Part shown: positions 1-7,110 of the stretch, piece after piece
Layout: the number at the start of each line of letters is the position of its first letter
Position numbering within the stretch: position 1 is the first letter of the stretch
Assembly (NCBI GenBank): GCA_964393895.1
Contig: CAYMWP010000051.1
Coordinates: 1-28,666, forward strand
From: B4-G1 sp964393895
GTDB lineage: Bacteria; Chloroflexota; Anaerolineae; B4-G1
Direction: 5' to 3'
DNA length: 28,666 nt
Made by a program: the position numbers and the translations under genes
The notes under the pieces: generated by a model
Told to the model about the DNA's origin: nothing
The model's input: only the letters and a program-made list of their open reading frames with translations
The model's database searches: none

Positions 1-55
1 TCCGTGTGCGCAGCCCGTGTTGATCCGTGTCCCATTTTACTCGTCGGTTTGAGGC

Positions 56-175
56 CAGCAATTCCCGTTTTGGCAATTCTAGCTTGGGTGCATCGGCCTA
101 AAAGAGCCGATGCTAGGAAAAACTAGCCAGCACCGTCTGTTTTACGGCGGTGCGGCTTCAAAACGGGAATTACTG
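56..175 (+). mobile_element. MITE copy 1, complete, with 9-bp target duplication
   Basis: A 120-bp non-coding element is bounded by 17-bp terminal inverted repeats, CAGCAATTCCCGTTTTG at 56-72 and CAAAACGGGAATTACTG at 159-175, with one mismatch. It is flanked by the perfect direct repeat GTTTGAGGC at 47-55 and 176-184, which reads as a 9-bp target-site duplication. An internal hairpin has arms GCATCGGC (90-97) and GCCGATGC (106-113). Related copies lie at 11049-11129 and 19202-19478. No transposase is encoded, so it must be mobilised in trans. It ends 26 bp beyond the stop codon of the FG-GAP gene and could fold in that gene's 3' transcript. Confidence 0.88.
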
Positions 176-201
176 GTTTGAGGCGCAGCTTTGTTAGACA
201 G

Positions 202-2112
202 TTAAGGAGTACAAAAGTCCGCCTCTTGCGGGCCGTTCCACGGCAGATACAACCAGCGACTCTGCTCGTCGCCAGGCCAATAGAGCATGCGCACACGCCA
301 GCGGTAAACAGTGGTTCCGGCGAGACCCTCCACGCCCTGGCTCAGAACGACGGTGTTGCTGGTCACGGCGGTCCAGGTGGCGCTGGTGCCAGAGATAGCG
401 GCGGTATCGGTGATAGGGATGCCCAGGGGGGCGAGTTGCCATTGCAGCTTGGTCGCGGAGATGGGCTGCGTCGGCTGAGCGAGCAATTGCAGATGCACCG
501 AACTGGCGGAATCCGAAAGACCCAGGGGGGCGATGGGGGTGAAGCCATCGCTGCGTAGTTGGCGCGGGCGCGCTATCACGTCGCACTCCCCATCCCCCAG
601 GTGGACGAAAACGGCTCCCTCGTCGAGTTCCTCACCGTTGTACGTGGGCGCGCCGACGATGACGTCGCTGCACGTGTCGCCGTCCACGTCGCCGGCGGTG
701 GAGACGGCAAAGCCATATCCGGCCCCCTGTTGATCCCCCTTTTGGCTCCAGGCGTAGCTGTCACATAGCCCTTCCGCTCCTCCATAATAGACAGAGACCA
801 TCCCCTGTTGAGGGTGGTCGTCCTCATAGTTGTAAGCGCCGACGATGACGTCTGCGTACCCGTCGCCGTTCATATCTCCGGCAGTGGAGAGGGAGCTGCC
901 GAACTTGCTGCTCTCCTCGCCGCCCCTCGCGCTCCAGACAGGAGCGGCTCCCAAACCCCCGGCCCCACCGTGATAAACGAAGGCCGCCCCTTCCCGCCAG
1001 GGATGTTCGTAATCCTCGGTGTACTTGTAGGCGCCGACGATGACGTCGCTGTAGCCGTCGCCGTTCACGTCCCCGGCGGTGGAGACGGCGATGCCAAACT
1101 CGGCCTCCCGCCGGTCGCCAACGACCGTCCAGGCAGGGAGACTGCCCAACCCCGCCGATCCCCCGTGATAGACGTAAGCGGCCCCTCGATCTCGGTCCTC
1201 GTCGGTCGCGCCGCTATCGTACCAGGACGCGCCGACGACGACGTCGCTGTAGCCGTCACGGTTCACGTCCCCGGCGGCGGAGGCCGAGCGGCCAAAGTTA
1301 GCATAGGCCTGATCGGTCGGGTGAACAATCCAGGCAGCGGCGGCGGTCAGGCCGGCCGGGCCGCCGTGGTAGACAAAGGCCGCGCCCTCGTTCATCTCCT
1401 CGGCGTCGTAGCCATTGGCCGTGACGATGACGTCGCCAAAGCCATCGCCGTTCACGTCCCCGGCGGCGGAGACGGCGGCGCCAAAGCGGGCGTGATCCTG
1501 AGCGGTGTGGGTGGTCCAGACCGTGCTGGTGACGATGCCGGCCGGCCCGCCGTAGTAGAGGAAAACTTGTCCTGTATCCGTTAGGGCGACTGTGCCTGTG
1601 ACAATATCGTAGCGTGGCGCGCCGACGACGACGTCGCCGTAGCCGTCGCCGTTCACGTCTCCGGCGGCGGCGCTGGAATAGCCGAACCAGGAGTATGGCT
1701 GGTCGCTCTCCCCTGTCCAGGCCGGGCTGGCGGCAGGGCCCGCTGGTCCGCCGAGGTAGAGGAAGGCAGCTCCTTCCTCGGTCTCGCCGTTGCTGTACCT
1801 GGGCGCGCCGACGATAAAGTCGCCGTAGCCATCGCCGTTCACGTCCCCGGCGGTAGAGACGGCCCAACCGAGAAGGTCGCCCGTGGCCCCCCAGTCGGCA
1901 AAGTGTGACCAGTCGTGGAAGACGAGGGGCAGGTAGATGGTTTCCGTCAGGTCACCCGTGGCGCTCAGGCCCAGAGATGCGGATGGATTGGCGGCATCGT
2001 TAACTCGCGCGGCATCCTTGTCGGGCGCGGGCGGTGTGGCGCAGTGCGGCAGCAGCAAGAGCAAGGCCAAAAGACCGAGAATAGCCAGCAATGCGGTCGT
2101 TGGTCGGTTCAT
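202..2112 (-). CDS. Secreted FG-GAP (integrin-alpha-like beta-propeller) repeat protein
   Basis: The 636-residue product starts with a hydrophobic signal segment (residues about 7-22). Cys24 follows in the context LPHC, a poor lipobox that nevertheless suggests a possible lipoprotein. Residues about 74-508 form seven FG-GAP repeats. Each carries a calcium-loop motif of the type DVNGDGYGD, then a VGAP/VGAY strand, then a YHGG/YYGG turn; seven blades would close one beta-propeller. The last about 128 residues are a separate beta-rich, fibronectin-like domain. Known relatives are surface or secreted adhesion and carbohydrate-binding proteins. The ATG is supported by AAAGGA 5 nt upstream and by a promoter at 2224-2253. 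The seventh repeat has a degenerate loop (DVDGDTCSD). No enzymatic motif was seen, and the ligand is unknown. Confidence 0.9.
   Translation of the reverse strand: MNRPTTALLAILGLLALLLLLPHCATPPAPDKDAARVNDAANPSASLGLSATGDLTETIYLPLVFHDWSHFADWGATGDLLGWAVSTAGDVNGDGYGDFIVGAPRYSNGETEEGAAFLYLGGPAGPAASPAWTGESDQPYSWFGYSSAAAGDVNGDGYGDVVVGAPRYDIVTGTVALTDTGQVFLYYGGPAGIVTSTVWTTHTAQDHARFGAAVSAAGDVNGDGFGDVIVTANGYDAEEMNEGAAFVYHGGPAGLTAAAAWIVHPTDQAYANFGRSASAAGDVNRDGYSDVVVGASWYDSGATDEDRDRGAAYVYHGGSAGLGSLPAWTVVGDRREAEFGIAVSTAGDVNGDGYSDVIVGAYKYTEDYEHPWREGAAFVYHGGAGGLGAAPVWSARGGEESSKFGSSLSTAGDMNGDGYADVIVGAYNYEDDHPQQGMVSVYYGGAEGLCDSYAWSQKGDQQGAGYGFAVSTAGDVDGDTCSDVIVGAPTYNGEELDEGAVFVHLGDGECDVIARPRQLRSDGFTPIAPLGLSDSASSVHLQLLAQPTQPISATKLQWQLAPLGIPITDTAAISGTSATWTAVTSNTVVLSQGVEGLAGTTVYRWRVRMLYWPGDEQSRWLYLPWNGPQEADFCTP
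589..1893 (-). repeat. Seven tandem FG-GAP coding repeats
   Basis: The DNA encoding residues about 74-508 consists of seven tandem units of roughly 180-200 bp. The most conserved block is the GGC-GAC-GTG-AAC-GGC-GAC region of each calcium loop. Such arrays can expand or contract by recombination, so unit number may vary between strains. Confidence 0.75.
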
Positions 2113-2223
2113 TCAAGTCCTTTGAGCTTGATTGGGCAACAGGATCAGCGGCGACAATGTGAGCGCCTTGCCTCAGTTCACCTACCTAATAGAACTGCTC
2201 TACAAAACAGCCGCGCTGTAACT

Positions 2224-2253
2224 ATCTTAGCACACTTTTGCATCGCTTGTCAA
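2224..2253 (-). promoter_or_regulatory. Sigma70-type promoter of the FG-GAP gene
   Basis: On the minus strand, a perfect -35 TTGACA (2248-2253) is followed by an 18-bp spacer and a -10 TAAGAT (2224-2229). Transcription would start near 2217, giving a leader of about 105 nt before the ATG at 2112. Confidence 0.7.
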
Positions 2254-2350
2254 GCTATTTGCAAAGACGGTCGCTGTATCTTGTCGAAAAGTTGGAGCGC
2301 AAGAATACCCGAGGCTCCTAGCACCACCTTTGACCAGGATAATTGAACCA

Positions 2351-2447
2351 CATAACTGGAATGGAACCGCAGATGAACGCTGATGAATTTGACTAACCAT
2401 GCAATAGCATCTGCGTGAATCTGCGTCCATCGGCGGTTTCAGTTATG
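2351..2447. repeat. Palindromic intergenic repeat (about 97 bp)
   Basis: Ends are the perfect inverted repeat CATAACTG (2351-2358) and CAGTTATG (2440-2447). Inside, the left arm GAACCGCAGATGAACGC is an imperfect inverse of the right arm, which contains CTGCGTGAATCTGCGTCC. This resembles the GCAGATgaACGCAGAT-type repeats common between genes of environmental bacteria. The first 30 bases of the window (TCCGTGT units) may be a fragment of a similar repeat. Confidence 0.6.
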
Positions 2448-2513
2448 CCTTTCAAATGTGCGTTCAAACCTGATGCTAGATGTTGAGAAGATACGGTCGC
2501 TGTTTATGCAGGG

Positions 2514-3617
2514 TCACTCCTGCTGGTCGGCGGAATGAAGCACATCGCCGATGGCCGACCAGTTGGCCTGGTCTTCGCCGCCCAGCCGCCACACGGCGAC
2601 GCCGCCCAGTCCGTATTGTTCCACCAGCCGCAGCCGCGCACTGATGCTGGCCTCATCGGCGTACCAGACCTCGTGCGCGCGCCCCGCGTCGTCGGTGTAA
2701 GTGAACCAGGGTTCGGAGACGGCGCGCCCCCAGCCGCTGGCCGTCTTCCACTGGGGGATCGCTCCGTGGGTCGTCATGAGCGCCCGCGCGCTTTCCCACG
2801 TCAGGTTGCTGCTCGTTCCGCCGGCCCAGTCGTGCCCGTAGAAATGGATACCCAGGTAGATGCGGTTGGGCGGCACGACGGAGACGGCAAAATCCATCAC
2901 GTCCTCCATCCACCACAGGGGCGCGATGGGGCCAGGATCGCTCGTGGGCCAGTGATAGCCATAGGTCATGACGCGGAAGCGGTCGGCGGCGGCTCCGACG
3001 CGCGTCCAGTCCTGCGCCTGCGGCCCCTCCCAGGAGCCAGGTTCGTCCGTCTTGGGGTGGACGGTGACAGAGAGCAATTTGCCGTGGGCGTGGAGCGCGG
3101 CCGCCAGTTCTTCGACGAACAGGCTAAAAGCGTCCCGGTCGGCAAGGCCGTTCAACGATTCATAGTCCACATCCACCCCGTCATAGTTGTAGGTCAGGGT
3201 CTCGTTCACCAGTGCGTTGACGTGAGCGGCGCGGCGGGCCGGGTCGTGGAGCATCGCGCTGACCGGGGCGGGGTCAAAGCCGGCGTCGGCGTAGCAATTG
3301 TTGATCAGCGGGACGACGAGGGTGGATTGGGCGTGCGCCTCCTCCACCAGCCCGCCGTCACGCGCTCCGGAGTAGGGAAGGATAGAGCCATCGCCACCAG
3401 GGGCGAGTTGGTACCACACCGGGGAGAGTTCCTGGATATGGGCGTGGTTGGTCTCCCACGAAGCGCGGGCGCGAGCGGCGTCCCACGAGGAGGGCATCCA
3501 GGCGGCGACGCGGTTGAGAGGTGGGGGAACAGTGACGCTCTGCTGCTCAATGTAGCCCAGCAGCAAGAACAGCAGGCAGGCAAACACGGCAATGTATAGA
3601 AGCGCGCGTTTGATCAT
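2514..3617 (-). CDS. GH18 family glycosidase, YaaH/YdhD-like, membrane-anchored or secreted
   Basis: The 367-residue product has an N-terminal hydrophobic segment (residues 5-22), either a signal peptide or an anchor. The GH18 catalytic signature DGVDVDYE spans residues 146-153, with Glu153 as the expected acid/base. The downstream VMTYGYHWPTSDPGPIAP segment and the C-terminal GLGGVAVWRLGGED match the YaaH/YdhD/SleL subgroup, whose characterised members hydrolyse peptidoglycan or N-acetylglucosamine-containing polymers outside the membrane. The frame is open upstream into a response-regulator remnant, but the ATG at 3617 is chosen because the signal segment follows it directly and a good promoter ends 7 nt before it. 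No ribosome binding site is present, consistent with a leaderless message. The substrate is unknown. Confidence 0.88.
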   Translation of the reverse strand: MIKRALLYIAVFACLLFLLLGYIEQQSVTVPPPLNRVAAWMPSSWDAARARASWETNHAHIQELSPVWYQLAPGGDGSILPYSGARDGGLVEEAHAQSTLVVPLINNCYADAGFDPAPVSAMLHDPARRAAHVNALVNETLTYNYDGVDVDYESLNGLADRDAFSLFVEELAAALHAHGKLLSVTVHPKTDEPGSWEGPQAQDWTRVGAAADRFRVMTYGYHWPTSDPGPIAPLWWMEDVMDFAVSVVPPNRIYLGIHFYGHDWAGGTSSNLTWESARALMTTHGAIPQWKTASGWGRAVSEPWFTYTDDAGRAHEVWYADEASISARLRLVEQYGLGGVAVWRLGGEDQANWSAIGDVLHSADQQE

Positions 3618-3624
3618 CGCCCGG

Positions 3625-3653
3625 AGTATAACACAGGGAGAAGGGAGAGGCAA
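3625..3653 (-). promoter_or_regulatory. Promoter of the GH18 gene, likely leaderless
   Basis: On the minus strand, -35 TTGCCT (3648-3653) is separated by 17 bp from -10 TATACT (3625-3630). The ATG begins 7 nt after the -10 element, so transcription should start at or beside the A of the start codon. Confidence 0.68.
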
Positions 3654-3796
3654 GAAAAAGCCGCGAGGGGTTCCGTAAAAGTCCCGTGAGCTAACTCCCA
3701 GATGTGAGGGCTGATTCAGCGCAGCCTCCCAGATATTCGGTGTAAAAAAGTCAACCCAGGGGTTGAGCGAGTTTTTCGCAAAATCAACCCGATCCA
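3654..3796 (-). repeat. Structured repeat DNA replacing the end of the response regulator
   Basis: This stretch follows the abrupt loss of similarity to OmpR-type regulators. It holds several short inverted repeats: GGGTTGA with CTCAACCC, then TCAACCC-C-TGGGTTGA. It also holds the direct repeat ATATCTGGGAG/ACATCTGGGAG and a GGCTG/CAGCC hairpin. It stays open in the minus frame, which is why an apparent regulator-GH18 fusion can be translated, but the sequence does not look like protein-coding DNA. No target duplication could be found, so whether it arrived by insertion or by deletion of the gene end is undecided. Confidence 0.5.
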
Positions 3797-4289
3797 CGGC
3801 GCGGGAATCGCCATAGTAGTCGTAGCCCCACACCTGGTCGAGCAATTGCTGGCGGCTGAGTACCTGTCCGGCGTGGCGGGCCAGCGTCTCCAGCAAGTCG
3901 AACTCCAGTTGTGTGAGGGGCAGGCCGGCGCCCGCGAGCCGGACCTCGCGGGAGAGGACGTCTATTTCCAGCGGCCCGGCTCGCAACACGTCAGCGACGC
4001 CGACTCCGCCCGAACCGACCCGCCGCAGCACGGCCTTGACCCGCGCCATCAGCTCGCGCACGCTGAACGGCTTGGTGACGTAATCGTCGGCCCCCAACTC
4101 CAACCCCACGACGCGGTCCACCTCCTCGTCGCGGGCAGTGAGCATGATGATTGGGACAGCCTCTTCGCGCCGCAGCGCCTGGCGGCCATCGTGGGCCACG
4201 ACGACCCTGTAGCCGTTGCGCCGGAGGTTATATTCGAGCAGGTCGGTGATGGACTGCTCGTCGTCTACGACGAGGATTTTGTGACTCAC
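3797..4289 (-). pseudogene. OmpR/PhoB-type response regulator, internally deleted and 3' truncated
   Basis: Translation from the GTG at 4289 begins VSHKILVVDDEQSITDLL, a canonical receiver start with the acidic pair. The switch Thr (MLTARDEE) and the conserved Lys (DDYVTKPF) are also present. However, HDGRQAL runs straight into RREEAVPI. The roughly 30 residues that normally lie between them, including the phospho-acceptor Asp in the DLMLPxxDG stretch, are missing without a frameshift. The winged-helix domain (LTQLEFDLLETLARHAGQVL) stops at GDSRAVD, before the recognition helix region and wing, and repeat DNA follows. Such a protein could neither be phosphorylated normally nor bind DNA, so I call it a pseudogene. 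No partner histidine kinase is in the window. Confidence 0.82.
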
Positions 4290-4297
4290 AGTCGTTG

Positions 4298-4326
4298 ACT
4301 GTACACCGATGTGGTGGTAGAGGCAA
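4298..4326 (-). promoter_or_regulatory. Promoter of the response-regulator remnant
   Basis: On the minus strand, -35 TTGCCT (4321-4326), a 17-bp spacer and -10 TACAGT (4298-4303) lie 8 nt before the GTG at 4289. The layout and the -35 hexamer match the GH18 promoter and support GTG 4289 as a leaderless start. Confidence 0.5.
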
Positions 4327-4331
4327 GCATT

Positions 4332-4360
4332 TTGCAGGAGAAAGAAATGTGCGGTATAAT
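4332..4360 (+). promoter_or_regulatory. Promoter of rmd
   Basis: A perfect -10 TATAAT (4355-4360) lies 17 bp after TTGCAG (4332-4337), a weak -35. It is followed by the ribosome binding site GAGGAGG (4371-4377) and the TTG start at 4384. Confidence 0.65.
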
Positions 4361-4383
4361 CCACTGAACTGAGGAGGCAAACA

Positions 4384-5346
4384 TTGCAAGCGTTAATCAC
4401 CGGAGCGGGCGGATTCGTTGGGGGGCATCTGTGCGTCTACTTGTTGGCGCACACCGACTGGGGACTGGTAGGGACGGTCTACCCTCATCCAGCCGCGGCC
4501 CAGCCGGAAGACGCGCGCCTGCGGCTCAAGTTTGCCGACCTGTGCGATCCAGAAAGTGTGCAGGCTCTCTTTGAAGAGGCGCAGCCAGACTATATCTTTC
4601 ACCTGGCCGCTCAGTCCTTTGTGCCCGCTTCGTTTGCCGATCCGTGGGATACTTTGCAGAACAACATCCGCGCGGAACTGAATCTGTTGGAAGCAGTGCG
4701 ACGGTCGGGGCGCGAGGTGCGCGTGCTGGTGATCGGCTCCAACGAGGAGTATGGCGCGCCCAGGCCGGGCGAGTTGCCGCAGACCGAGGAGAGCCATCTG
4801 CGGCCCAACAATCCCTACGCGGTGAGCAAGGTGACCCAGGATTTTCTGGGGCTTCAGTATTACCTGTCCTACGAGGTCCAAGTCGTGCGGGTGCGCCCGT
4901 TCAACCACACCGGGCCGGGGCAATCGCCCCGCTTTGTCGTCCCAGCCTTTGCCAGCCAGATTGCGCGCGTTGAGGCCAGTCAGCAAGAGCCGATGATGAA
5001 GGTGGGAAATCTGGAGGCGGCCCGCGATTTCACCGACGTGCGGGACATCGTGCGGGGCTATCACCTGGCCACGACCCAGGGGGAGGCGGGAGAGGTGTAC
5101 AATCTGGCGTCAGGGCGGCCGCAGTCCATCCAGGGATTGTTGGACATGCTCTTGAGCTATTCCTCGGTCGAGATTCGCGTCGAGCGGGACCCGGCCCGCT
5201 ACCGTCCGGTGGACGTACCGGAGGTCTATGGCAGCGCGGCCAAGTTCCACCGACTGACCGGTTGGGAGCCAGAGATCCCGTTCGAGCAAACGTTGCGGGA
5301 TACGTTGGAGTATTGGCGGGGGCAAGAAGCAAGTCAAGTGAGCTAG
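4384..5346 (+). CDS. rmd: GDP-4-dehydro-6-deoxy-D-mannose reductase (SDR family)
   Basis: The 320-residue product is an extended short-chain dehydrogenase. The NAD(P)-binding motif TGAGGFVG is at residues 6-13, the catalytic pair is in NPYAVSK (Tyr145, Lys149), and an active-site Ser lies near 119 in GSNEEYG. RVRPFNHTGPGQ, FVVPAFASQIA and RDFTDVRDIVRGYHLA are typical of the RMD branch rather than of GMD. RMD reduces the 4-keto group of the GMD product to give GDP-D-rhamnose; gmd lies 2.4 kb downstream. The TTG start is chosen because GAGGAGG sits 6 nt upstream. The last residues (EASQVS) are encoded by a period-7 repeat spilling over the stop codon. A GDP-fucose or CDP-sugar epimerase relative is less likely. 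Confidence 0.85.
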   Translation: MQALITGAGGFVGGHLCVYLLAHTDWGLVGTVYPHPAAAQPEDARLRLKFADLCDPESVQALFEEAQPDYIFHLAAQSFVPASFADPWDTLQNNIRAELNLLEAVRRSGREVRVLVIGSNEEYGAPRPGELPQTEESHLRPNNPYAVSKVTQDFLGLQYYLSYEVQVVRVRPFNHTGPGQSPRFVVPAFASQIARVEASQQEPMMKVGNLEAARDFTDVRDIVRGYHLATTQGEAGEVYNLASGRPQSIQGLLDMLLSYSSVEIRVERDPARYRPVDVPEVYGSAAKFHRLTGWEPEIPFEQTLRDTLEYWRGQEASQVS

Positions 5347-5386
5347 TAATAGACAAAACACTTGCGACTTGCAAACTTTAAGGGTC
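5326..5386 (+). repeat. Degenerate heptanucleotide array at the rmd/methyltransferase junction
   Basis: Units such as GCAAGAA, GCAAGTC and AAGTGAG, then ACTTGCG and ACTTGCA, run from the last codons of rmd through the 45-bp gap. The array supplies the C-terminal tail of RMD. Confidence 0.55.
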
Positions 5387-5391
5387 AATTT

Positions 5392-7110
5392 ATGCACACC
5401 GTGTGTCCGGACAGGGAAAGTTTCAACCAAACGCTGAAAGAGGCGGATAACGATTCTTTCAACTTTATCGTGGTCGTCACAGCCGCGCTTGATCCGGGCA
5501 ATGCCGGTCGGTTGAAAACAGAACTGGACGAATGTGTGCGAGTGTTAAAGAATGGAGGAGTGCTCTTTGTACAGGGGCGTCCCGAGTATTTGCCAGAGTT
5601 GGGCGTCCATCTCGACCGGCGTCTGAATTTCAAGTATTGGATTGCGATTGAATCACAGTTGCAGCGCCGGAAGATGGGCCTGCCCTCTGTTCACGCGGCC
5701 GTGCTTTTGTTCACCAAAGGAAACGGGCGTTTCAACATCAAACGAACGCGCTTTCCACATCAACATTGTGCTTTCTGTAAAAGGACGCTCAAGGATTGGG
5801 GCGGGAAATCTCATTTGATGCATCCTGACGGCTATGTGATCTCTGACGTGTGGAAGGATTTGCCAGAGGCAGATAATTACGTTCAGCTCTCCAGGCCAGT
5901 TCTCGAAGCCATTTTGCGAATGTTGGATTTTGAGTCCTCTGCGGCAAGCGTGGAGATCAACTATGAGAGAGCTGACCTGTTTCAACAACTAGATGTCCCG
6001 GTGACTGCCGGTGATGTCAAAGGCCTCATCGGGCCTAAAGAAGGCATCGCGGCCGGCGGAATTGTAGCGGAACCGGTTGCCCAGTACAGATTACCTGGCT
6101 TTACCGCTCCGCCAAGGGAATACAGCGACGTTACCAACGAGATTGGGGGCAAGTTGTTTAACGTCGTCCATCACGGCGATGCGGTAAAAATACTTGAGCA
6201 GTATCCCGACAATTCCATAGACCTAGTTTTTGCTGACCCGCCGTACAATCTTGATAAAGCGTACCACGTCTACGACGACGAGCGGGCGGACGAGGAGTAC
6301 GTCAAGTAGTGTAACGCCTGGCTGCGAGAGTACGCGCGGATACTAAAGCCGAGCGGCTCGTTGTACGTGCTGAACCTACCTCATTGGACGATGTATCACG
6401 CCGCTTTTCTCAACCGTCGGCTCTATTTCCAAAATTGGATCGTGTGGGATGCGCTATCTGAACCACGGGGCAAATTGATGCCGGCTCACTATGGTCTGTT
6501 ATTTTACACCAAGCACCCTACGGATTTTACTTTTAATTACGACCAAGTGGGAGAGTTGGATGCGCGGTACTATTGTCTGCGCTCCTCGTGTATTCGCAGG
6601 CGCAAAGCAGCCAGAGTTGACGACAAAATGGTCCTGACCGACATCTGGTGGGACATTCACCGCATCAAGCACAGGCGATATCGGGATTACCACCCCTGCC
6701 AGTTACCGGATGCTTTAATGGAGCGCATCGTCCGCCTTTCCACAAACGAGGGAGACGTGGTACTGGACGCGCTTTGCGGCACAGGCACGACTGTGGTCAC
6801 TGCCACCAGGTTGGGGCGGCGTTACGTAGGAATTGACGTGGACGAGCGATACGTGCAAATGACGCGAGACAAGATCGCTCAAGTAGAGCAAAAGGGTTAC
6901 GTGGAGCGGAAGAGTGTGCACAAGCCGCAGCGCAAGTATACCAAGAAAGAACTACAACTAGAGTTACGCGACCTGGCGGCAAAATTGGGCCGCTTGCCGA
7001 CGCCAGGGGACGTGCGCGATATGAGTGAGTACGACCTGAAATTATTTTTCGATCTATTCCCAACATGGGGCAAGGCGCTGAAAGCTGCTAAACTCGAGGT
7101 GCGATCGTGA
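5392..7110 (+). pseudogene. Beta-class site-specific DNA methyltransferase interrupted by an amber codon
   Basis: One reading frame runs from ATG 5392 (TTAAGGG 7 nt upstream) to TGA 7108-7110, broken only by TAG at 6307-6309. The stop falls in EEYVK*CNAWLREYARILKP, where this family has EWC, so a TGG-to-TAG change is the simplest cause. Readthrough would give 572 residues. Motif IV DPPYNL starts at about residue 282. The SAM-binding motif LDALCGTGTT is near 458 and GIDVDE follows, which is the permuted beta order. The N-terminal half (HCAFCKRTLKDWGGK, then ISDVWKDLP) looks like a duplicated copy of the C-terminal half (LTDIWWDIHRIKHRR) without a catalytic DPPY. The extreme C-terminus (YTKKELQLELRDLAAKLGRLPTPGDV) resembles a homing-endonuclease-associated HNH_repeat. 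The 306-residue upstream product lacks motif I and should be inactive. Sequencing error or amber recoding is possible. Confidence 0.82.

Larger units (their letters stand above)
2113..2513. other. 400-bp intergenic region between FG-GAP and GH18 genes
   Basis: It holds the FG-GAP promoter and leader (about 2113-2253) and one palindromic dispersed repeat (2351-2447). I see no gene in the remainder. No clear terminator was found downstream of the GH18 gene, which ends at 2514. Confidence 0.6.

Noticed and set aside
56..175. MITE copy 1 as a dedicated transcription terminator of the FG-GAP gene
   Set aside because: The hairpins lack a following T-run in the correct orientation, and the 9-bp duplications show it arrived by transposition. 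Any terminator effect would be incidental.
808..1584. Plus-strand 258-codon open frame opposite the FG-GAP gene
   Set aside because: It is the mirror of GC-rich tandem repeats; its periodic VADDDVAVAVAVHVPGGGD-type product is a by-product of the calcium-loop codons.
2535..3599. Plus-strand 354-codon open frame opposite the GH18 gene
   Set aside because: The opposite strand has a clear GH18 catalytic motif and signal segment; this frame shows no recognisable domain.
2514..4400. A single 628-residue protein fusing a response regulator to a GH18 enzyme
   Set aside because: The two parts are joined through structured repeat DNA. The regulator lacks essential segments, and the GH18 part has its own signal segment and promoter, so two separate loci are more likely.
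6307..6309. Programmed amber readthrough or an alternative genetic code
   Set aside because: Other genes here, including rmd and manB, end normally at TAG, and no other in-frame TAG interrupts a conserved gene. A point mutation or read error is simpler.
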